A stretch of 64,000 nt of DNA from Streptomyces ureilyticus (GTDB lineage Bacteria; Actinomycetota; Actinomycetes; Streptomycetales; Streptomycetaceae). Below the pieces are notes generated by a model. The model saw only the letters and a list, made by a program, of their open reading frames with translations. It was not told the origin of the DNA and ran no database searches. Location: the NCBI RefSeq assembly GCF_011045025.1, contig NZ_JAAKZX010000014.1, positions 22,879-86,878 of the forward strand, in the 5' to 3' direction. A program made the position numbers and the translations under genes. Each line of letters starts with the position of its first letter. Position 1 is the first letter of the stretch. This document shows positions 19,610-29,826 of the stretch, one piece after another.

Positions 19610-19781
19610 ACTGAATCAGGCCGAGGACAGGTGAGCGCCCCCGCTATCACCCGTCCGAGGGACCGTGGGGCATGAGTAGGCGTGCAATGCTCGGGGAACG
19701 GCCCGTTTCTGTCACCATCTAGGCACTCTGCGTGACCGAACCTCGGGCTCACCCCCGACAATTTCATGAAGGGAACCGGAC

Positions 19782-20858
19782 ATGGGTCCCCATCCAGCGG
19801 TCGCGGCGATACGCCTGGCGGTCCGCCGCGTCCTCCACGAGATCCTTGACGACGTCCTCACCGACCACACGCCCGCCCGCCCTGACCCTGCGCGCAGCGC
19901 CATCGCGCCCGCCGACACCGCGTACGAGCAGTCGCCCCCGCCGCTCGTGCTCGTGGCATGCTCCGGCGGCGCCGACTCCATGGCGCTCGCCTCCGCCCTC
20001 GCCTTCGAAGCACCCAAACTCGGCATCCGCGCCGGTGGCATCACCGTTGACCACGGTCTGCAGCCCGGCTCCGGCCTGCGCGCCGCGGAAGTCGTCGTAC
20101 GACTCACCGAACTCGGCCTCGACCCCGCCGAGTCCATCGGTGTCTCCGTAGGCCGGGAGGGAGGGCCTGAGGCCGCCGCCCGGGACGCGCGGTACGCCGC
20201 CCTGGACGCCGCCGCCGAGCGCCACGGCGCCGCCGCGGTCCTGCTCGGCCACACCCGTGACGACCAGGCCGAAACCGTCCTCCTCGGCCTCGCCCGCGGC
20301 TCCGGCATCCGCTCCCTGTCCGGCATGGCCGCGGTCTCCGGAGGCCCGGGAGCCGCCCGCCGCTACCGCCGCCCCTTCCTGCACCTCGACCGGCAGACCG
20401 CCCGCAGGGCCTGCATGGTCCAGTCGCTCCCCGTCTGGGACGACCCGCACAACTCCGACCCGGCCTATACGAGGTCGCGCCTGCGCCAGGAGGGTCTGCC
20501 CGCCCTGGAGAAGGCCCTCGGCAAGGGCGTCGTCGAAGCCCTCGCCCGTACGGCACAGTTGGCCCGCGACGACGCCGACGCCCTCGACGCGTGGGCCCGC
20601 CAGGCCGAAGCCTCCGTACGGGACGCCGCCGGCCTCCTGGAGTGCGCCAAGCTGTACGCCCTGCCGCCCGCCGTGCGCCGCCGGATCCTGCGCCGAGCCG
20701 CCATCGAGGCCGGGGCGCCCGCCGGTTCGCTGTTCGCCCGGCACATCGAGGAGATCGACCGGCTGATCACCGGCTGGCGCGGCCAGGGAGCCATCAATCT
20801 GCCGGGCAAAGTCGTCGCCCGGCGGCAGGGTGGCAGACTGGTGATTCGGCAAGGCTGA
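19782..20858 (+). CDS. tilS: tRNA(Ile)-lysidine synthase
   Basis: Adds lysine to C34 of the CAU-anticodon tRNA-Ile so that it reads AUA. The N-type ATP-pyrophosphatase P-loop SGGADSMAL lies at about 58-66, followed by [20 protein letters not shown] and HTRDDQAET, all typical. At 358 residues it is the shorter actinobacterial form. It is upstream of hpt and ftsH, a trio also adjacent in Bacillus. Confidence 0.93.
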   Translation: MGPHPAVAAIRLAVRRVLHEILDDVLTDHTPARPDPARSAIAPADTAYEQSPPPLVLVACSGGADSMALASALAFEAPKLGIRAGGITVDHGLQPGSGLRAAEVVVRLTELGLDPAESIGVSVGREGGPEAAARDARYAALDAAAERHGAAAVLLGHTRDDQAETVLLGLARGSGIRSLSGMAAVSGGPGAARRYRRPFLHLDRQTARRACMVQSLPVWDDPHNSDPAYTRSRLRQEGLPALEKALGKGVVEALARTAQLARDDADALDAWARQAEASVRDAAGLLECAKLYALPPAVRRRILRRAAIEAGAPAGSLFARHIEEIDRLITGWRGQGAINLPGKVVARRQGGRLVIRQG

Positions 20859-20937
20859 ATCCGGGCCTTCCGCCGGCCCCTTGCGCGGGTCGTGGGCGGC
20901 CCGAGCGGCCGCCATACATGCGGGACGACCGAAAGTG

Positions 20938-21498
20938 ATGCGGGTGGACGCGAAAGACATGGGCACCGACCTCAAGTCGGTGCTCATCACCAAGGAAGAG
21001 ATCGACGCGAAGCTGGCCGAGCTGGCCGCGAAGATCGACGCGGAGTACGCGGACAAGGACCTGCTGCTCGTCGGAGTCCTCAAGGGCGCCGTGATGGTCA
21101 TGGCGGACCTGGCGCGCGCGCTCTCCACCCCCGTCACCATGGACTGGATGGCCGTGTCCTCGTACGGCGCGGGTACGCAGTCCTCCGGCGTCGTGCGGAT
21201 CCTGAAGGACCTCGACACCGACATCAAGGGCAAGCACGTCCTCATCGTCGAGGACATCATCGACTCAGGTCTGACGCTGTCCTGGCTGATCTCCAACCTC
21301 GGCTCGCGCGAGCCCGCGTCGCTCAAGGTGTGCACGCTGCTGCGCAAGCCGGAGGCGGCCAAGGTCGCGATCGACGTGGAGTGGGCCGGCTTCGACATCC
21401 CGAACGAGTTTGTCGTGGGCTACGGCCTCGACTACGCGGAGAAGTACCGGAATCTGCCGTTCGTCGGTACGCTCGCGCCTCATGTCTACGGTGGCTGA
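20938..21498 (+). CDS. hpt: Hypoxanthine phosphoribosyltransferase
   Basis: Purine salvage enzyme that makes IMP or GMP from hypoxanthine or guanine and PRPP. The PRPP motif [14 protein letters not shown] and the [15 protein letters not shown] and [11 protein letters not shown] segments are intact. The ATG at 20938 gives 186 residues, the family length; a GTG one codon earlier and a TTG at 20881 are possible but less likely. It is 79 bases after tilS. A small hairpin follows, before ftsH. Confidence 0.93.
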   Translation: MRVDAKDMGTDLKSVLITKEEIDAKLAELAAKIDAEYADKDLLLVGVLKGAVMVMADLARALSTPVTMDWMAVSSYGAGTQSSGVVRILKDLDTDIKGKHVLIVEDIIDSGLTLSWLISNLGSREPASLKVCTLLRKPEAAKVAIDVEWAGFDIPNEFVVGYGLDYAEKYRNLPFVGTLAPHVYGG

Positions 21499-21549
21499 GG
21501 CACTCTCGTAGAGAGTGGCGAACCCCACGTACTAGAGGAAGACGGTCCG

Positions 21550-21567
21550 GGAACCCTTGCGGGTTCC
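21550..21567 (+). terminator. Possible weak terminator or attenuator between hpt and ftsH
   Basis: A 7-bp perfect stem GGAACCC/GGGTTCC with a TTGC loop and no U-run. It may only reduce read-through into ftsH. Confidence 0.35.
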
Positions 21568-21666
21568 GCGCCGTTGGAGCATGCGTAGACGGGTTTGTCA
21601 GCCGGACCGTGCGGCTTCGGGTGACAATGCTGGGGTACCGTCAAAAACAGTCTTATCAAACTCACT

Positions 21667-23745
21667 ATGGCAGGAGGGACGGGGCGACACCGCTCCGTAT
21701 GGATGGACGTGAAGCGATACTTCCGTGGGCCGGTCATGTGGATCGTGCTGGCCGTCCTTGCCGTGGTCGTGTTGATGCAGGTCGTCGGCTCGTCCGGCGG
21801 CTACAAGACGGTGGACACCGGCCAGGTCGTCCAGGCGATCAGTGACAACAAGGTCCAGCAGGCCAAACTCACCACCGGCGACGAGCAGATCATCAAGGTC
21901 GAGCTGAAGGACGGCCAGAAGGTCGAGGGCAGCTCGAAGATCCAGGCGAGCTACATCGGCGACCAGGGCGTCAATCTCGCCAGCACACTGCAGACCAAGT
22001 ACGAAGACAAGCAGATTGCGGACGGCTACACGGTTTCGCCGTCCAAGCAGAACCCGTTCGTCGGCATTCTGCTCTCCCTGCTTCCCTTCGTTCTCATCGT
22101 GGTCGTCTTCCTGTTCCTGATGAACCAGATGCAGGGCGGCGGCTCCCGGGTCATGAACTTCGGGAAGTCCAAGGCCAAGCTCATCACCAAGGACACCCCG
22201 AAGACGACGTTCTCCGACGTCGCGGGCTCGGACGAGGCCGTCGAGGAGCTCCACGAGATCAAGGAGTTCCTCCAGGAGCCGGCCAAGTTCCAGGCCGTCG
22301 GGGCGAAGATCCCCAAGGGCGTACTGCTGTACGGCCCGCCCGGTACGGGTAAGACGCTGCTCGCGCGCGCTGTCGCGGGAGAAGCCGGCGTCCCCTTCTA
22401 CTCGATCTCCGGTTCCGACTTCGTCGAGATGTTCGTCGGTGTCGGTGCCTCCCGGGTCCGGGACCTGTTCGAGCAGGCCAAGGCGAACGCCCCGGCGATC
22501 GTCTTCGTCGACGAGATCGACGCGGTGGGCCGTCACCGCGGTGCCGGCCTCGGCGGCGGTCACGACGAGCGCGAGCAGACGCTGAACCAGCTGCTCGTCG
22601 AGATGGACGGCTTCGATGTGAAGGGCGGTGTGATTCTCATCGCCGCCACGAACCGGCCCGACATCCTCGACCCGGCCCTCCTGCGCCCCGGCCGTTTCGA
22701 CCGCCAGATCGCGGTCGACCGCCCGGACATGCAGGGCCGTCTGGAGATCCTCAAGGTCCACCAGAAGGGCAAGCCGGTCGCGCCGGACGTCGACCTGTCC
22801 GCAGTGGCGCGTCGCACGCCGGGCTTCACCGGCGCCGACCTGTCGAACGTGCTGAACGAGGCTGCGCTGCTCACCGCGCGCAGCAACCAGAAGCTGATCG
22901 ACAACCACATGCTGGACGAGGCGATCGACCGTGTGGTCGCGGGCCCGCAGAAGCGGACCCGGATCATGTCGGACAAGGAGAAGAAGATCACCGCGTACCA
23001 CGAGGGCGGACACGCCCTGGTCGCGGCGGCCTCACCGAACTCCGATCCGGTCCACAAGATCACGATCCTCTCCAGAGGCCGTGCTCTCGGCTACACGATG
23101 GTGCTCCCGGACGAGGACAAGTACTCGACCACGCGCAACGAGATGCTCGACCAGCTCGCGTACATGCTGGGCGGGCGCGCGGCCGAGGAGCTCGTCTTCC
23201 ACGACCCGACCACGGGCGCGGCGAACGACATCGAGAAGGCCACGGCCACCGCGCGAGCGATGGTCACGCAGTACGGCATGACCGAGCGTCTCGGCGCGAT
23301 CAAGTTCGGCGGCGACAACAGCGAGCCCTTCCTCGGACGTGAGATGGGTCACCAGCGCGACTACTCGGAAGAGGTCGCCGCGCTCGTCGACGAAGAGGTC
23401 AAGAAGCTCATCGAGACCGCGCACAACGAGGCCTGGGAAATCCTGGTCGAGAACCGCGACGTCCTCGACCAGCTGGTTCTCCAGCTGCTGGAGAAGGAGA
23501 CGCTGAATAAGGAGCAGATCGCCGAGATCTTCGCTCCCATCGTCAAGCGCCCGGCCCGCCCCGCGTGGACCGGCTCCTCCAGGCGCACTCCGTCCACCCG
23601 CCCGCCGGTGCTCTCCCCCAAGGAGCTGTCGCTGACGAACGGGACGAACGGCTCGGCGCCGGCGATCACCGCGAAGTCGAGCCCTGCCGCCGAGGCAGCG
23701 CTTCCGGTGGCCGAGCCGGCTCCGGAGGATCGTCCCGAAAGCTGA
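21667..23745 (+). CDS. ftsH: ATP-dependent membrane zinc protease FtsH
   Basis: Membrane-anchored AAA+ protease that degrades damaged membrane proteins and short-lived regulators. From the ATG at 21667 it is 692 residues: membrane segments at about 24-40 and 132-152, Walker A GPPGTGKT (223-230), Walker B IVFVDEID, the second region of homology ending [10 protein letters not shown], and zinc site HEGGH (445-449). The C-terminal tail is rich in Pro, Ala and Thr. The start is uncertain: the in-frame ATG at 21703 begins [11 protein letters not shown], the N-terminus I recall for Streptomyces FtsH, but neither start has a well-placed ribosome site. A strong terminator follows. Confidence 0.95.
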   Translation: MAGGTGRHRSVWMDVKRYFRGPVMWIVLAVLAVVVLMQVVGSSGGYKTVDTGQVVQAISDNKVQQAKLTTGDEQIIKVELKDGQKVEGSSKIQASYIGDQGVNLASTLQTKYEDKQIADGYTVSPSKQNPFVGILLSLLPFVLIVVVFLFLMNQMQGGGSRVMNFGKSKAKLITKDTPKTTFSDVAGSDEAVEELHEIKEFLQEPAKFQAVGAKIPKGVLLYGPPGTGKTLLARAVAGEAGVPFYSISGSDFVEMFVGVGASRVRDLFEQAKANAPAIVFVDEIDAVGRHRGAGLGGGHDEREQTLNQLLVEMDGFDVKGGVILIAATNRPDILDPALLRPGRFDRQIAVDRPDMQGRLEILKVHQKGKPVAPDVDLSAVARRTPGFTGADLSNVLNEAALLTARSNQKLIDNHMLDEAIDRVVAGPQKRTRIMSDKEKKITAYHEGGHALVAAASPNSDPVHKITILSRGRALGYTMVLPDEDKYSTTRNEMLDQLAYMLGGRAAEELVFHDPTTGAANDIEKATATARAMVTQYGMTERLGAIKFGGDNSEPFLGREMGHQRDYSEEVAALVDEEVKKLIETAHNEAWEILVENRDVLDQLVLQLLEKETLNKEQIAEIFAPIVKRPARPAWTGSSRRTPSTRPPVLSPKELSLTNGTNGSAPAITAKSSPAAEAALPVAEPAPEDRPES

Positions 23746-23832
23746 CCACCTGCCCTGGCCTCCCACCCGTCTCCCGACCACCACCCCTCAAGGGGTCCCT
23801 TCGGGACACTGGCCTCAATTGGCCCGGAACAG

Positions 23833-23871
23833 ATGCCGCGCCCCCCTGGTCTAGCCTGGGGGGCGCGGCAT
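23833..23871 (+). terminator. Strong terminator after ftsH
   Basis: A 14-bp perfect stem ATGCCGCGCCCCCC (23833-23846) pairs with 23858-23871 across an 11-base loop. It ends 63 bases before the folE start and should separate ftsH from folE. Confidence 0.8.
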
Positions 23872-23934
23872 ATTCGTATGCCCGTACATGAACGCGTGAT
23901 CCGTACGCGTGGAGGCACAGGAACGAGGCACCAG

Positions 23935-24540
23935 ATGATCGACCCCGTGAGGCTGGACGGCGAGGGCGAGATCGGCGAGTTCGACGAGAAGCGCGCCGAG
24001 AACGCCGTACGAGAGCTGCTGATCGCGGTCGGTGAGGACCCGGACCGGGAGGGGCTGCGGGAGACGCCGGGGCGGGTGGCACGGGCTTACCAGGAGCTGC
24101 TGGCCGGGTTGCGGCAGGAGCCCGAGGATGTGCTGACGACGACGTTCGATCTGGGGCACGACGAGATGGTCCTGGTGAAGGACATCGAGATTGTCTCGCT
24201 ATGTGAGCATCATCTGCTGCCGTTCCATGGGGTCGCCCATGTTGGCTACATCCCGGCCGAGACCGGGAAGATCACCGGTCTGTCGAAGCTGGCGCGGCTT
24301 GTCGAGGTGTTCGCGCGGCGGCCGCAGGTGCAGGAACGACTCACCACGCAGATCGCGGACTCGCTGATGCGGATTCTTGAGGCACGCGGCGCCATTGTGG
24401 TCATCGAGGCCGAGCACATGTGCATGTCCGTGCGCGGGATACGCAAGCCGGGGGCCAAGACGACGACGTCCGCTGTGCGGGGGCAGTTGCGGGATGCCAC
24501 CACTCGTGCCGAGGCGATGAGTCTCATCCTGGCCCGGTGA
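23935..24540 (+). CDS. folE: GTP cyclohydrolase I
   Basis: First enzyme of tetrahydrofolate synthesis, converting GTP to 7,8-dihydroneopterin triphosphate. The ATG at 23935 gives 201 residues, the length I recall for Streptomyces FolE, with GAGG upstream; a longer version from 23878 is possible. Zinc ligands are visible: Cys in LCEHHLLPF, the nearby His, and Cys in [24 protein letters not shown] is conserved. The other folate genes of this locus converge on it from the opposite strand. Confidence 0.95.
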   Translation: MIDPVRLDGEGEIGEFDEKRAENAVRELLIAVGEDPDREGLRETPGRVARAYQELLAGLRQEPEDVLTTTFDLGHDEMVLVKDIEIVSLCEHHLLPFHGVAHVGYIPAETGKITGLSKLARLVEVFARRPQVQERLTTQIADSLMRILEARGAIVVIEAEHMCMSVRGIRKPGAKTTTSAVRGQLRDATTRAEAMSLILAR

Positions 24541-24624
24541 GCCTCGGCTGAGCTGAGAGCTCCGTCGCGTCTGCCTGGTTGTTGTGCGTGTGGGGCTGCG
24601 AGTGCCTTGCGGCTTGTCGCGCCC

Positions 24625-25110
24625 TTACGCCGCCGGGGCCGCGTTGCCGTTTGTGTCGTCGTCCTCCGGGAGTTTGCAGACTCGCTCGAGGAAGAAGGCT
24701 GCGGCTATGACGGCGATGCCCGCAAGGACTGAGAAGCCGGCGTAGATGGCCTGGTCGCGGCGGGATGGGATGTCGAGGGACTCCAGGAGGAAGGCGCCCG
24801 TTCCGCCGTACATGCCGGCGACCAGGGCGGCCACCAGGGCGCTGGCCTGGCCGAAAACCACCGCTCGGGCCGCCACCAGCGGGTCGACGCCCGTGGCGCC
24901 GGGGCGGCGTTCGCGCTGGGCCTTGAGGCGGGCTCTCAGGGAGAGTGCCGTGGCCAGGAGGACCACGGCGATCAGGGCCAGGACGATGGGGGCGGCGAGG
25001 GGGACCCGGGGGAGCGTGCCCACCGCGTTCCACAAGCGCGCGCCCGCCCAGGACAGCACGCCGGCGACCACGAACACGCCGGCCAGCGTCCTGATGCGCA
25101 GCTCTTTCAC
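24625..25110 (-). CDS. DUF3180 four-helix membrane protein
   Basis: A 161-residue actinobacterial membrane protein with four hydrophobic segments (about 8-26, 38-56, 80-100, 121-141) and a charged C-terminal tail. The family has no known function but is regularly found just after folK in actinobacteria, as here (folK ends 59 bases upstream). It is probably the last gene of the folate transcript. A role in folate metabolism is only suggested by position. Confidence 0.8.
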   Translation of the reverse strand: MKELRIRTLAGVFVVAGVLSWAGARLWNAVGTLPRVPLAAPIVLALIAVVLLATALSLRARLKAQRERRPGATGVDPLVAARAVVFGQASALVAALVAGMYGGTGAFLLESLDIPSRRDQAIYAGFSVLAGIAVIAAAFFLERVCKLPEDDDTNGNAAPAA

Positions 25111-25168
25111 GATGCCCCTTCGTCGCAGCCGGAGATGGTCCGGTAGGTGATCCGGTAGACCTTAACGA

Positions 25169-25780
25169 CTAGTCGGGCAGCTGTAGTTCCAGGTCGGCGC
25201 GGGGCGCGACACCTTCGCGGGGGACGGCGGCCAGGAGCCCGGCCACCGGGCCGACACCCGGGAGTTGGGCGTCCGGCTCGACGTCGTGCCAGGGGGCGAG
25301 GACGAAGGCCCGCTCGTGTGCGCGCGGGTGGGGGAGAGTGAGTTCCGGGTCGTCGGAGACCATGTCGGCGTACGCGACGATGTCCACGTCGATCGTGCGG
25401 GGGCCCCAGCGCTCGTCCCGTACGCGATGGAAGGCCTCCTCTACCGCGTGCGCCCGCTCCAGCAGGGAGGACGGGGGGAGCGTGGTGCGCAGGACGACGA
25501 CCGCGTTGAAGTACGTCGGCTGGCTGTCCGGCTCCACGCCCCAGGGCTCCGTCTCGTACACCGGAGAGACCGCCTTGACCCGTACGCCGGGGGTGTCCTC
25601 CAGGGCGTCGACGGCACCCTGGAGAGTCTCCAGGCGGTTGCCGAGGTTCGAGCCGAGGGAGAGCACGGCCCGTTTGGGGTTGTGCAGGGTGGTGTCGGCG
25701 GCGTCCACTCGTTCCACGACGGAGGCGGGCACCGGCTGTACGGTCGGGTCGCTCTGACCCTCGGTCAACGAGGCAGTCAT
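25169..25780 (-). CDS. folK: 2-amino-4-hydroxy-6-hydroxymethyldihydropteridine diphosphokinase
   Basis: HPPK transfers pyrophosphate from ATP to 6-hydroxymethyl-dihydropterin, making the FolP substrate. LSLGSNLGNR near residues 40-49, VSPVYETEPWG, and the ATP-binding GPRTIDVDIV near 125-134 are intact. The ATG at 25780 overlaps the folB stop (ATGA), so it is coupled to folB. The first 35 residues are extra relative to short HPPKs and look unstructured. The product is 203 residues. Confidence 0.94.
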   Translation of the reverse strand: MTASLTEGQSDPTVQPVPASVVERVDAADTTLHNPKRAVLSLGSNLGNRLETLQGAVDALEDTPGVRVKAVSPVYETEPWGVEPDSQPTYFNAVVVLRTTLPPSSLLERAHAVEEAFHRVRDERWGPRTIDVDIVAYADMVSDDPELTLPHPRAHERAFVLAPWHDVEPDAQLPGVGPVAGLLAAVPREGVAPRADLELQLPD

Positions 25781-26136
25781 ACTCGGCTCCGGGTGATGGT
25801 GACGGTCACGTCGTCGAAGGGGACGGTGATCGGCGCGTCCGGTTTGTGGACGCAGACCTCGACCTCCTGGACCCCGTCGTGCTTCAGACAGGCCTGAGCG
25901 ATGCGCTCGGCGAGCGTCTCGATGAGATCCACGGGCTCGCCCTCGACGACGGCCACGACCTCCTCGGCCACTATGCCGTAGTGCACGGTCTTCGCCAGGT
26001 CGTCGTCGGCAGCGGCCGGCCGGGTGTCCAGGCCCAGCGAGAGGTCCACGATGAAGGTCTGGCCCTCCTCGCGTTCCTTGGGGAAGACACCGTGGTGCCC
26101 GCGGGCCTTCAGGCCGCGCAGCGCGACACGATCCAC
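25777..26136 (-). CDS. folB: Dihydroneopterin aldolase
   Basis: Converts dihydroneopterin to 6-hydroxymethyl-dihydropterin and glycolaldehyde. The GTG at 26136 is preferred because AGGAG lies 8 bases before it, giving 119 residues, the usual length; another GTG 9 bases earlier overlaps that ribosome site. LRGLKARGHHGVFPKEREEGQ and HYGIVAEEV are family signatures, with catalytic Lys in VCVHKPDAPI. The 236 bases upstream hold no gene and contain a 13-bp palindrome (26165-26177), so folB may have its own promoter. Confidence 0.94.
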   Translation of the reverse strand: MDRVALRGLKARGHHGVFPKEREEGQTFIVDLSLGLDTRPAAADDDLAKTVHYGIVAEEVVAVVEGEPVDLIETLAERIAQACLKHDGVQEVEVCVHKPDAPITVPFDDVTVTITRSRV

Positions 26137-26372
26137 GCGAATCACTCCTGCAGTCGTCGGTAACGGCGGTCACCGCCCTATGCGGTCGGCACACCAGCCA
26201 CAGTCGAATCTACCTGCGGTCACTGACAACGCTCCGTCACCGGGGCTCGGGCGCGGGCGCAGGCCAGGAGGTTTCATCGACTGTTGGTCTGGAGGGACCC
26301 TGCGGCTCACGGGCTGGTCCCCGCCCATACCCAGGGCCCCGCGATCCCAACCACTACTTGGCCCCTACCCAC

Positions 26373-26912
26373 TCAGGAGGACGAGTCGTCGGCCTCTTCC
26401 TCGCCGGATTCGGCCAACACCGGGGAGGCGTGGTGCGACCACAGTTTCCAGCCGTCGGATGTGCGGCGGAACACATTCGTGGCGACGACGAGCTGACCCA
26501 CCAGCGGTCCCAGTTCGTCGCTGTCCTCCGGGGCCGGGCCGCCGCTGAGGATGTTCTCGGTGCAGGTCACCAGAGCGGTGTCGGAGATGACGGACACGTG
26601 CACGTCCGTCAGGAAGAACTGGATGTACTCGGTGTTCGCCATGATCAGCGCGTACGACCGGAGCACCTCGCCGCGGCCGGTCAGTACGGGCCAGCCGGGG
26701 TGGACGCAGGAGACCTCGGCGCCCCGGTCCGTGGCTTCGGTGGTTTCGGCATCCTCCAGGTCTTCGGGATCCGCGGTGTGTTCGGCTCCGTCGATGTCCA
26801 TGGGAGCGAGCCAGAGTGTCGCCAGCTCTTCGAAGTCGCCTCGTTCCATCGCCTCGTAGAAGGCGGTGTTGACGCGGGCGACCTCTTCGACGTCGGTGCG
26901 GGGTGCGCTCAC
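26373..26912 (-). CDS. NTF2/SnoaL-like protein between folP and folB
   Basis: A 179-residue protein of the cone-shaped NTF2-like fold (FYEAMERGDFEELATLW near 19-35, a C-terminal TNVFRRTSDGWKLWSHHAS). The fold occurs in isomerases, hydrolases and binding proteins, so the reaction cannot be read from sequence. The GTG start overlaps the folP stop (GTGA), implying co-translation with dihydropteroate synthase. The acidic C-terminus EEEADDSSS is unusual. A folate-pathway link is suggested only by position. Confidence 0.8.
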   Translation of the reverse strand: MSAPRTDVEEVARVNTAFYEAMERGDFEELATLWLAPMDIDGAEHTADPEDLEDAETTEATDRGAEVSCVHPGWPVLTGRGEVLRSYALIMANTEYIQFFLTDVHVSVISDTALVTCTENILSGGPAPEDSDELGPLVGQLVVATNVFRRTSDGWKLWSHHASPVLAESGEEEADDSSS

Positions 26913-27787
26913 TGGGCTCCTTCTGCCGCCCGGGCGCCTTCCACGGCCCTGGCCACCCGGACCGCGTCGGCGGTGGCCCGCACCTCGTGGACGCGGACCG
27001 CCCACGCGCCCTGGTGGGCGGCGAGCGCGGAGACGGCGGCGGTGGCGGCGTCGCGTTCCCTGGCGGGTGGCGGGGCGCCCTGTGGCCCGGCCAGTACCCG
27101 GCCGAGGAACCGCTTCCGGGACGCGGCGACCAGTACGGGGTGGCCGAGGCCGCGGAGGCGGTCGAGGTGGGCGAGGAGGGTCAGATCGTGCTCGGCCTCC
27201 TTCGAGAAGCCGAGGCCCGGGTCGACGACGATGCGGTCCGCGGCGATGCCACCCTCGAGAACGGCCGCCACGCGCGCGTGGAGCTCGTCGACGACTTCGG
27301 AGACGACGTCCTCGTACCTGCCCTGGACGTTTCCGCCCTCCAGGAAGCCTCGCCAGTGCATGACCACGAAGGGGGCGCCGGCGTCCGCGACGACCCGGAT
27401 CATCGTGGGGTCGGCGAGGCCGCCGCTGACGTCGTTGACGAGAGCGGCGCCCGCGGCGAGGGCCCGTGCGGCGACGGAGGCGCGCATGGTGTCGACGGAG
27501 ACGGTGACGCCTTCGGAGGCGAGGCCGCGTACGACGGGGATGACGCGTTTGAGTTCCTCGGCCTCGTCGACGCGGGTGGCGCCGGGGCGGGTGGACTCTC
27601 CGCCCACGTCGACCAGGTCCGCGCCCTCCGCGACCAGGTCGAGGCCGTGCTTGACGGCGGCCGTCGTGTCGAACCACCGGCCGCCGTCCGAGAAGGAGTC
27701 GGGCGTGACGTTCACGACTCCCATGACGGCGCACCGGTCCCATGCCGGGAGCCCTGCCACTTGGCCTCGCCCGCTGTTCTTGGTCAT
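26909..27787 (-). CDS. folP: Dihydropteroate synthase
   Basis: Joins 6-hydroxymethyl-dihydropterin pyrophosphate to p-aminobenzoate; the sulfonamide target. NVTPDSFSDGG (about 26-36), GGESTRPGA (about 62-70), NDVSGG and DPGLGFSK are all intact in a 292-residue protein. It heads the leftward folate transcript folP-NTF2-like-folB-folK-DUF3180. A repeat element with hairpins begins about 40 bases upstream. Confidence 0.94.
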   Translation of the reverse strand: MTKNSGRGQVAGLPAWDRCAVMGVVNVTPDSFSDGGRWFDTTAAVKHGLDLVAEGADLVDVGGESTRPGATRVDEAEELKRVIPVVRGLASEGVTVSVDTMRASVAARALAAGAALVNDVSGGLADPTMIRVVADAGAPFVVMHWRGFLEGGNVQGRYEDVVSEVVDELHARVAAVLEGGIAADRIVVDPGLGFSKEAEHDLTLLAHLDRLRGLGHPVLVAASRKRFLGRVLAGPQGAPPPARERDAATAAVSALAAHQGAWAVRVHEVRATADAVRVARAVEGARAAEGAQ

Positions 27788-28137
27788 ACGCCCAGCCTAG
27801 GCCTCCGGCGTCGGACCGGTTCGAAGCTGCGGGTTCGTTGTGGCTTGTCGCTCCCCCACTCTCGAATTCGCTCGAGCGGGGGGGGACCCCATCGCGGCGG
27901 AGCCGCAAATCGATACAGCCCCGCGGCGGAGCCGCACACCGGTGCCGGCGGCGGGTCTCCGTGGCAAAAGTGCGTTTGCATACGTGGGCATCTGTCGCCC
28001 TCTGCGCGGTGCCGCTGTCACGGGAGTGACTGTTTCGAGTGACCTCTGAGTGTTGAGGTGGTGTCAATCCCCGGAAGTGGCTGGGTTTTTACGGGGCGGG
28101 GCTCCAAGATTCGCCTACGCGCGGTAAGTTTCTGGCC
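27788..28137. other. 350-base spacer upstream of folP and the coiled-coil gene
   Basis: No gene is seen. The left half is filled by repeat copy A (27829-27942). The remainder is less GC-rich and ends in TACGCGCGGTAAGTTTCTG just before the start at 28138. The promoters for folP (leftward) and the rightward gene must lie here. Confidence 0.5.
27829..27942 (+). repeat. Dispersed intergenic repeat, copy A, with paired hairpins
   Basis: The first 35 bases match 14265-14299 (minus strand) at 33 positions. Downstream, the hairpin GCGGCGGAGCCGC occurs twice, at 27894-27906 and 27923-27935, with GATACAGCC between; copy B at 43951-44000 has the same order with one hairpin. A CACCGGTG palindrome follows. 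Confidence 0.75.
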
Positions 28138-29757
28138 ATGCCACGTGGACGTCACCGTCATTCCCCACCACTGCACCGGCTGCTGCCCCCCTCGGCGATC
28201 GCAGGCGTCTCGCTCGTCTGTGCCGCCGGGCCCTGGTTGTTCTCGGACGCGTGGGTGCTCCGCGGGCTGGCCGCGGGCGCCGCGGCGACGGCCGTCGTGG
28301 GCGCGGTCGTCATGCGCCACTGGGACGTGTCCGCGGGCAAACGCGTCGCGGACCTCACGCGCGCGCGTGCGAGCGACGAGTGGCGCCACGAGGAGCGGGT
28401 CGCCGAGCTCGAGACCGACCTCGACGAGTCGCGCGAGCTGCGTACCAAGCTGGAGCACCGGCTCCGCGAGAAGCGGGCGGAGCTCCAGGGCCTGCGCAAC
28501 GAACACGCCGCCCTGCTGCGGCGGTACGCCACGGCGGAGACCGAGCGGGCCAGCGTCTTGGAGAGCCGCCGACGCCTCGCCATAGAGACGACGACTCCGG
28601 CTCGAGCCCTGCCCGCGGCGGCTTCGCCGGACCCGGTGGCCGAGGCGACCGAGAAGCCCGCTCCGGCCGCCCGTGCCGCTGCTTCGGTGCTCTACGCGAA
28701 GGCCAACGCGGCGCTGGACCGGCTGGCGGAGGCGGCCACCGCGCACTTTGACGTGGCCGAGGGCGAGCCTTGGACGGACGGTACGGCGAAAAACGAGGCA
28801 ACGAAGGACGATTCGGCGGAGCGCGGTTCGCCGGAGGACGCAGCGGCAACGGAGACATCCGCAACGGACGCGTCGGCACAGGACGCTTCCGCAACGGGCG
28901 TATCCGCAGCGGACGCGTCGGCACAGGGCGTTTCCGCTACGGACGCTTCCGAACCGAACTCTTCGTCCGAACCGGACGCTTCGGAGGACGCGAGCGGCTC
29001 CTCCGCGGTGGACGGCGCCCCGGATAGCGGCCCGGCGGCAGACGCACCCGACGGAAGCGAGTCCCCGAACAGCGGCTCTACTGAGGGCGATTCGGCGTCC
29101 GACGAGCCCGGGCCCGGCAAGTCGCCGAAGGGCGGCCCAGCGAAGGCCGCGGCAACCAAGAGTGCCCCCGTGAAGGCCGGTGCGCCGAAGGGTGCGCCTC
29201 CGGCCGGCGGTCCGGGCAAGGGCGGGCCCACGCCGGGCGGTTCACCGAAGGGCGGCGCTCGCAAGAAGGCCCCCGCGACGGGCGAGGCCGGGAAGGAGGG
29301 CGAGGCGACGCAGGGGAAGCCCCAGGCGGTCGGCAGTCATGAGCGCACGGCCGCCGCGAACGCACCGACGCCCACCGAGTCCCCGGCGTACCCCACCACC
29401 GCGGCCGACCTGAGGCCCGCCCACAAGGCCGGGCTTCCCTCCGGGCACTTCACCGTGCCCAAGGCCGTGGCGGTCGTTCCTGCCTCTCCGGTACGGCGGC
29501 CCTCCGTAGAGGGCGGTTTCGACTTCTTCGGTACGCAGCAGGAGGCGTCCCAGGCCGCCTTGGAGGCCGTACAGAACGAGGACCTCGCCGACGTGGTGGG
29601 CCAGGAGGCGCTGGCTCTCCACAAGGCCGAGTCCGAGGCGCAGTTCAAGCCCGCGGACGAGGAGTCCCGCGGCGTCGGCCAGCAGGTCATCGACCTGACC
29701 GCGCACGACGAGACCGAGCAGATCGACGTGGCGGAACTGCGGAGCGCGGTTTCCTGA
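28138..29757 (+). CDS. Membrane-anchored coiled-coil protein with Ala/Ser/Asp-rich repeat region
   Basis: Unrecognised 539-residue protein. Two hydrophobic segments lie at about 20-62, followed by a heptad-rich charged helix (about 75-150) and a long low-complexity stretch (about 225-400). That stretch begins with degenerate ASAxDASA units and ends in KGG/PAKG units rich in Lys, Pro and Gly. A globular-looking end follows (about 425-539, with GGFDFFGTQQEA). It resembles Streptomyces-specific envelope or division-associated proteins in layout only. It is transcribed alone, convergent with the PH-domain genes. Confidence 0.8.
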   Translation: MPRGRHRHSPPLHRLLPPSAIAGVSLVCAAGPWLFSDAWVLRGLAAGAAATAVVGAVVMRHWDVSAGKRVADLTRARASDEWRHEERVAELETDLDESRELRTKLEHRLREKRAELQGLRNEHAALLRRYATAETERASVLESRRRLAIETTTPARALPAAASPDPVAEATEKPAPAARAAASVLYAKANAALDRLAEAATAHFDVAEGEPWTDGTAKNEATKDDSAERGSPEDAAATETSATDASAQDASATGVSAADASAQGVSATDASEPNSSSEPDASEDASGSSAVDGAPDSGPAADAPDGSESPNSGSTEGDSASDEPGPGKSPKGGPAKAAATKSAPVKAGAPKGAPPAGGPGKGGPTPGGSPKGGARKKAPATGEAGKEGEATQGKPQAVGSHERTAAANAPTPTESPAYPTTAADLRPAHKAGLPSGHFTVPKAVAVVPASPVRRPSVEGGFDFFGTQQEASQAALEAVQNEDLADVVGQEALALHKAESEAQFKPADEESRGVGQQVIDLTAHDETEQIDVAELRSAVS

Positions 29758-29826
29758 GCCTCCGCGGCAACGGCTTGAGGGCAGTGGCAACGCAACGCGC
29801 CACTGCCCTCAGTCATCCACCAAAGC

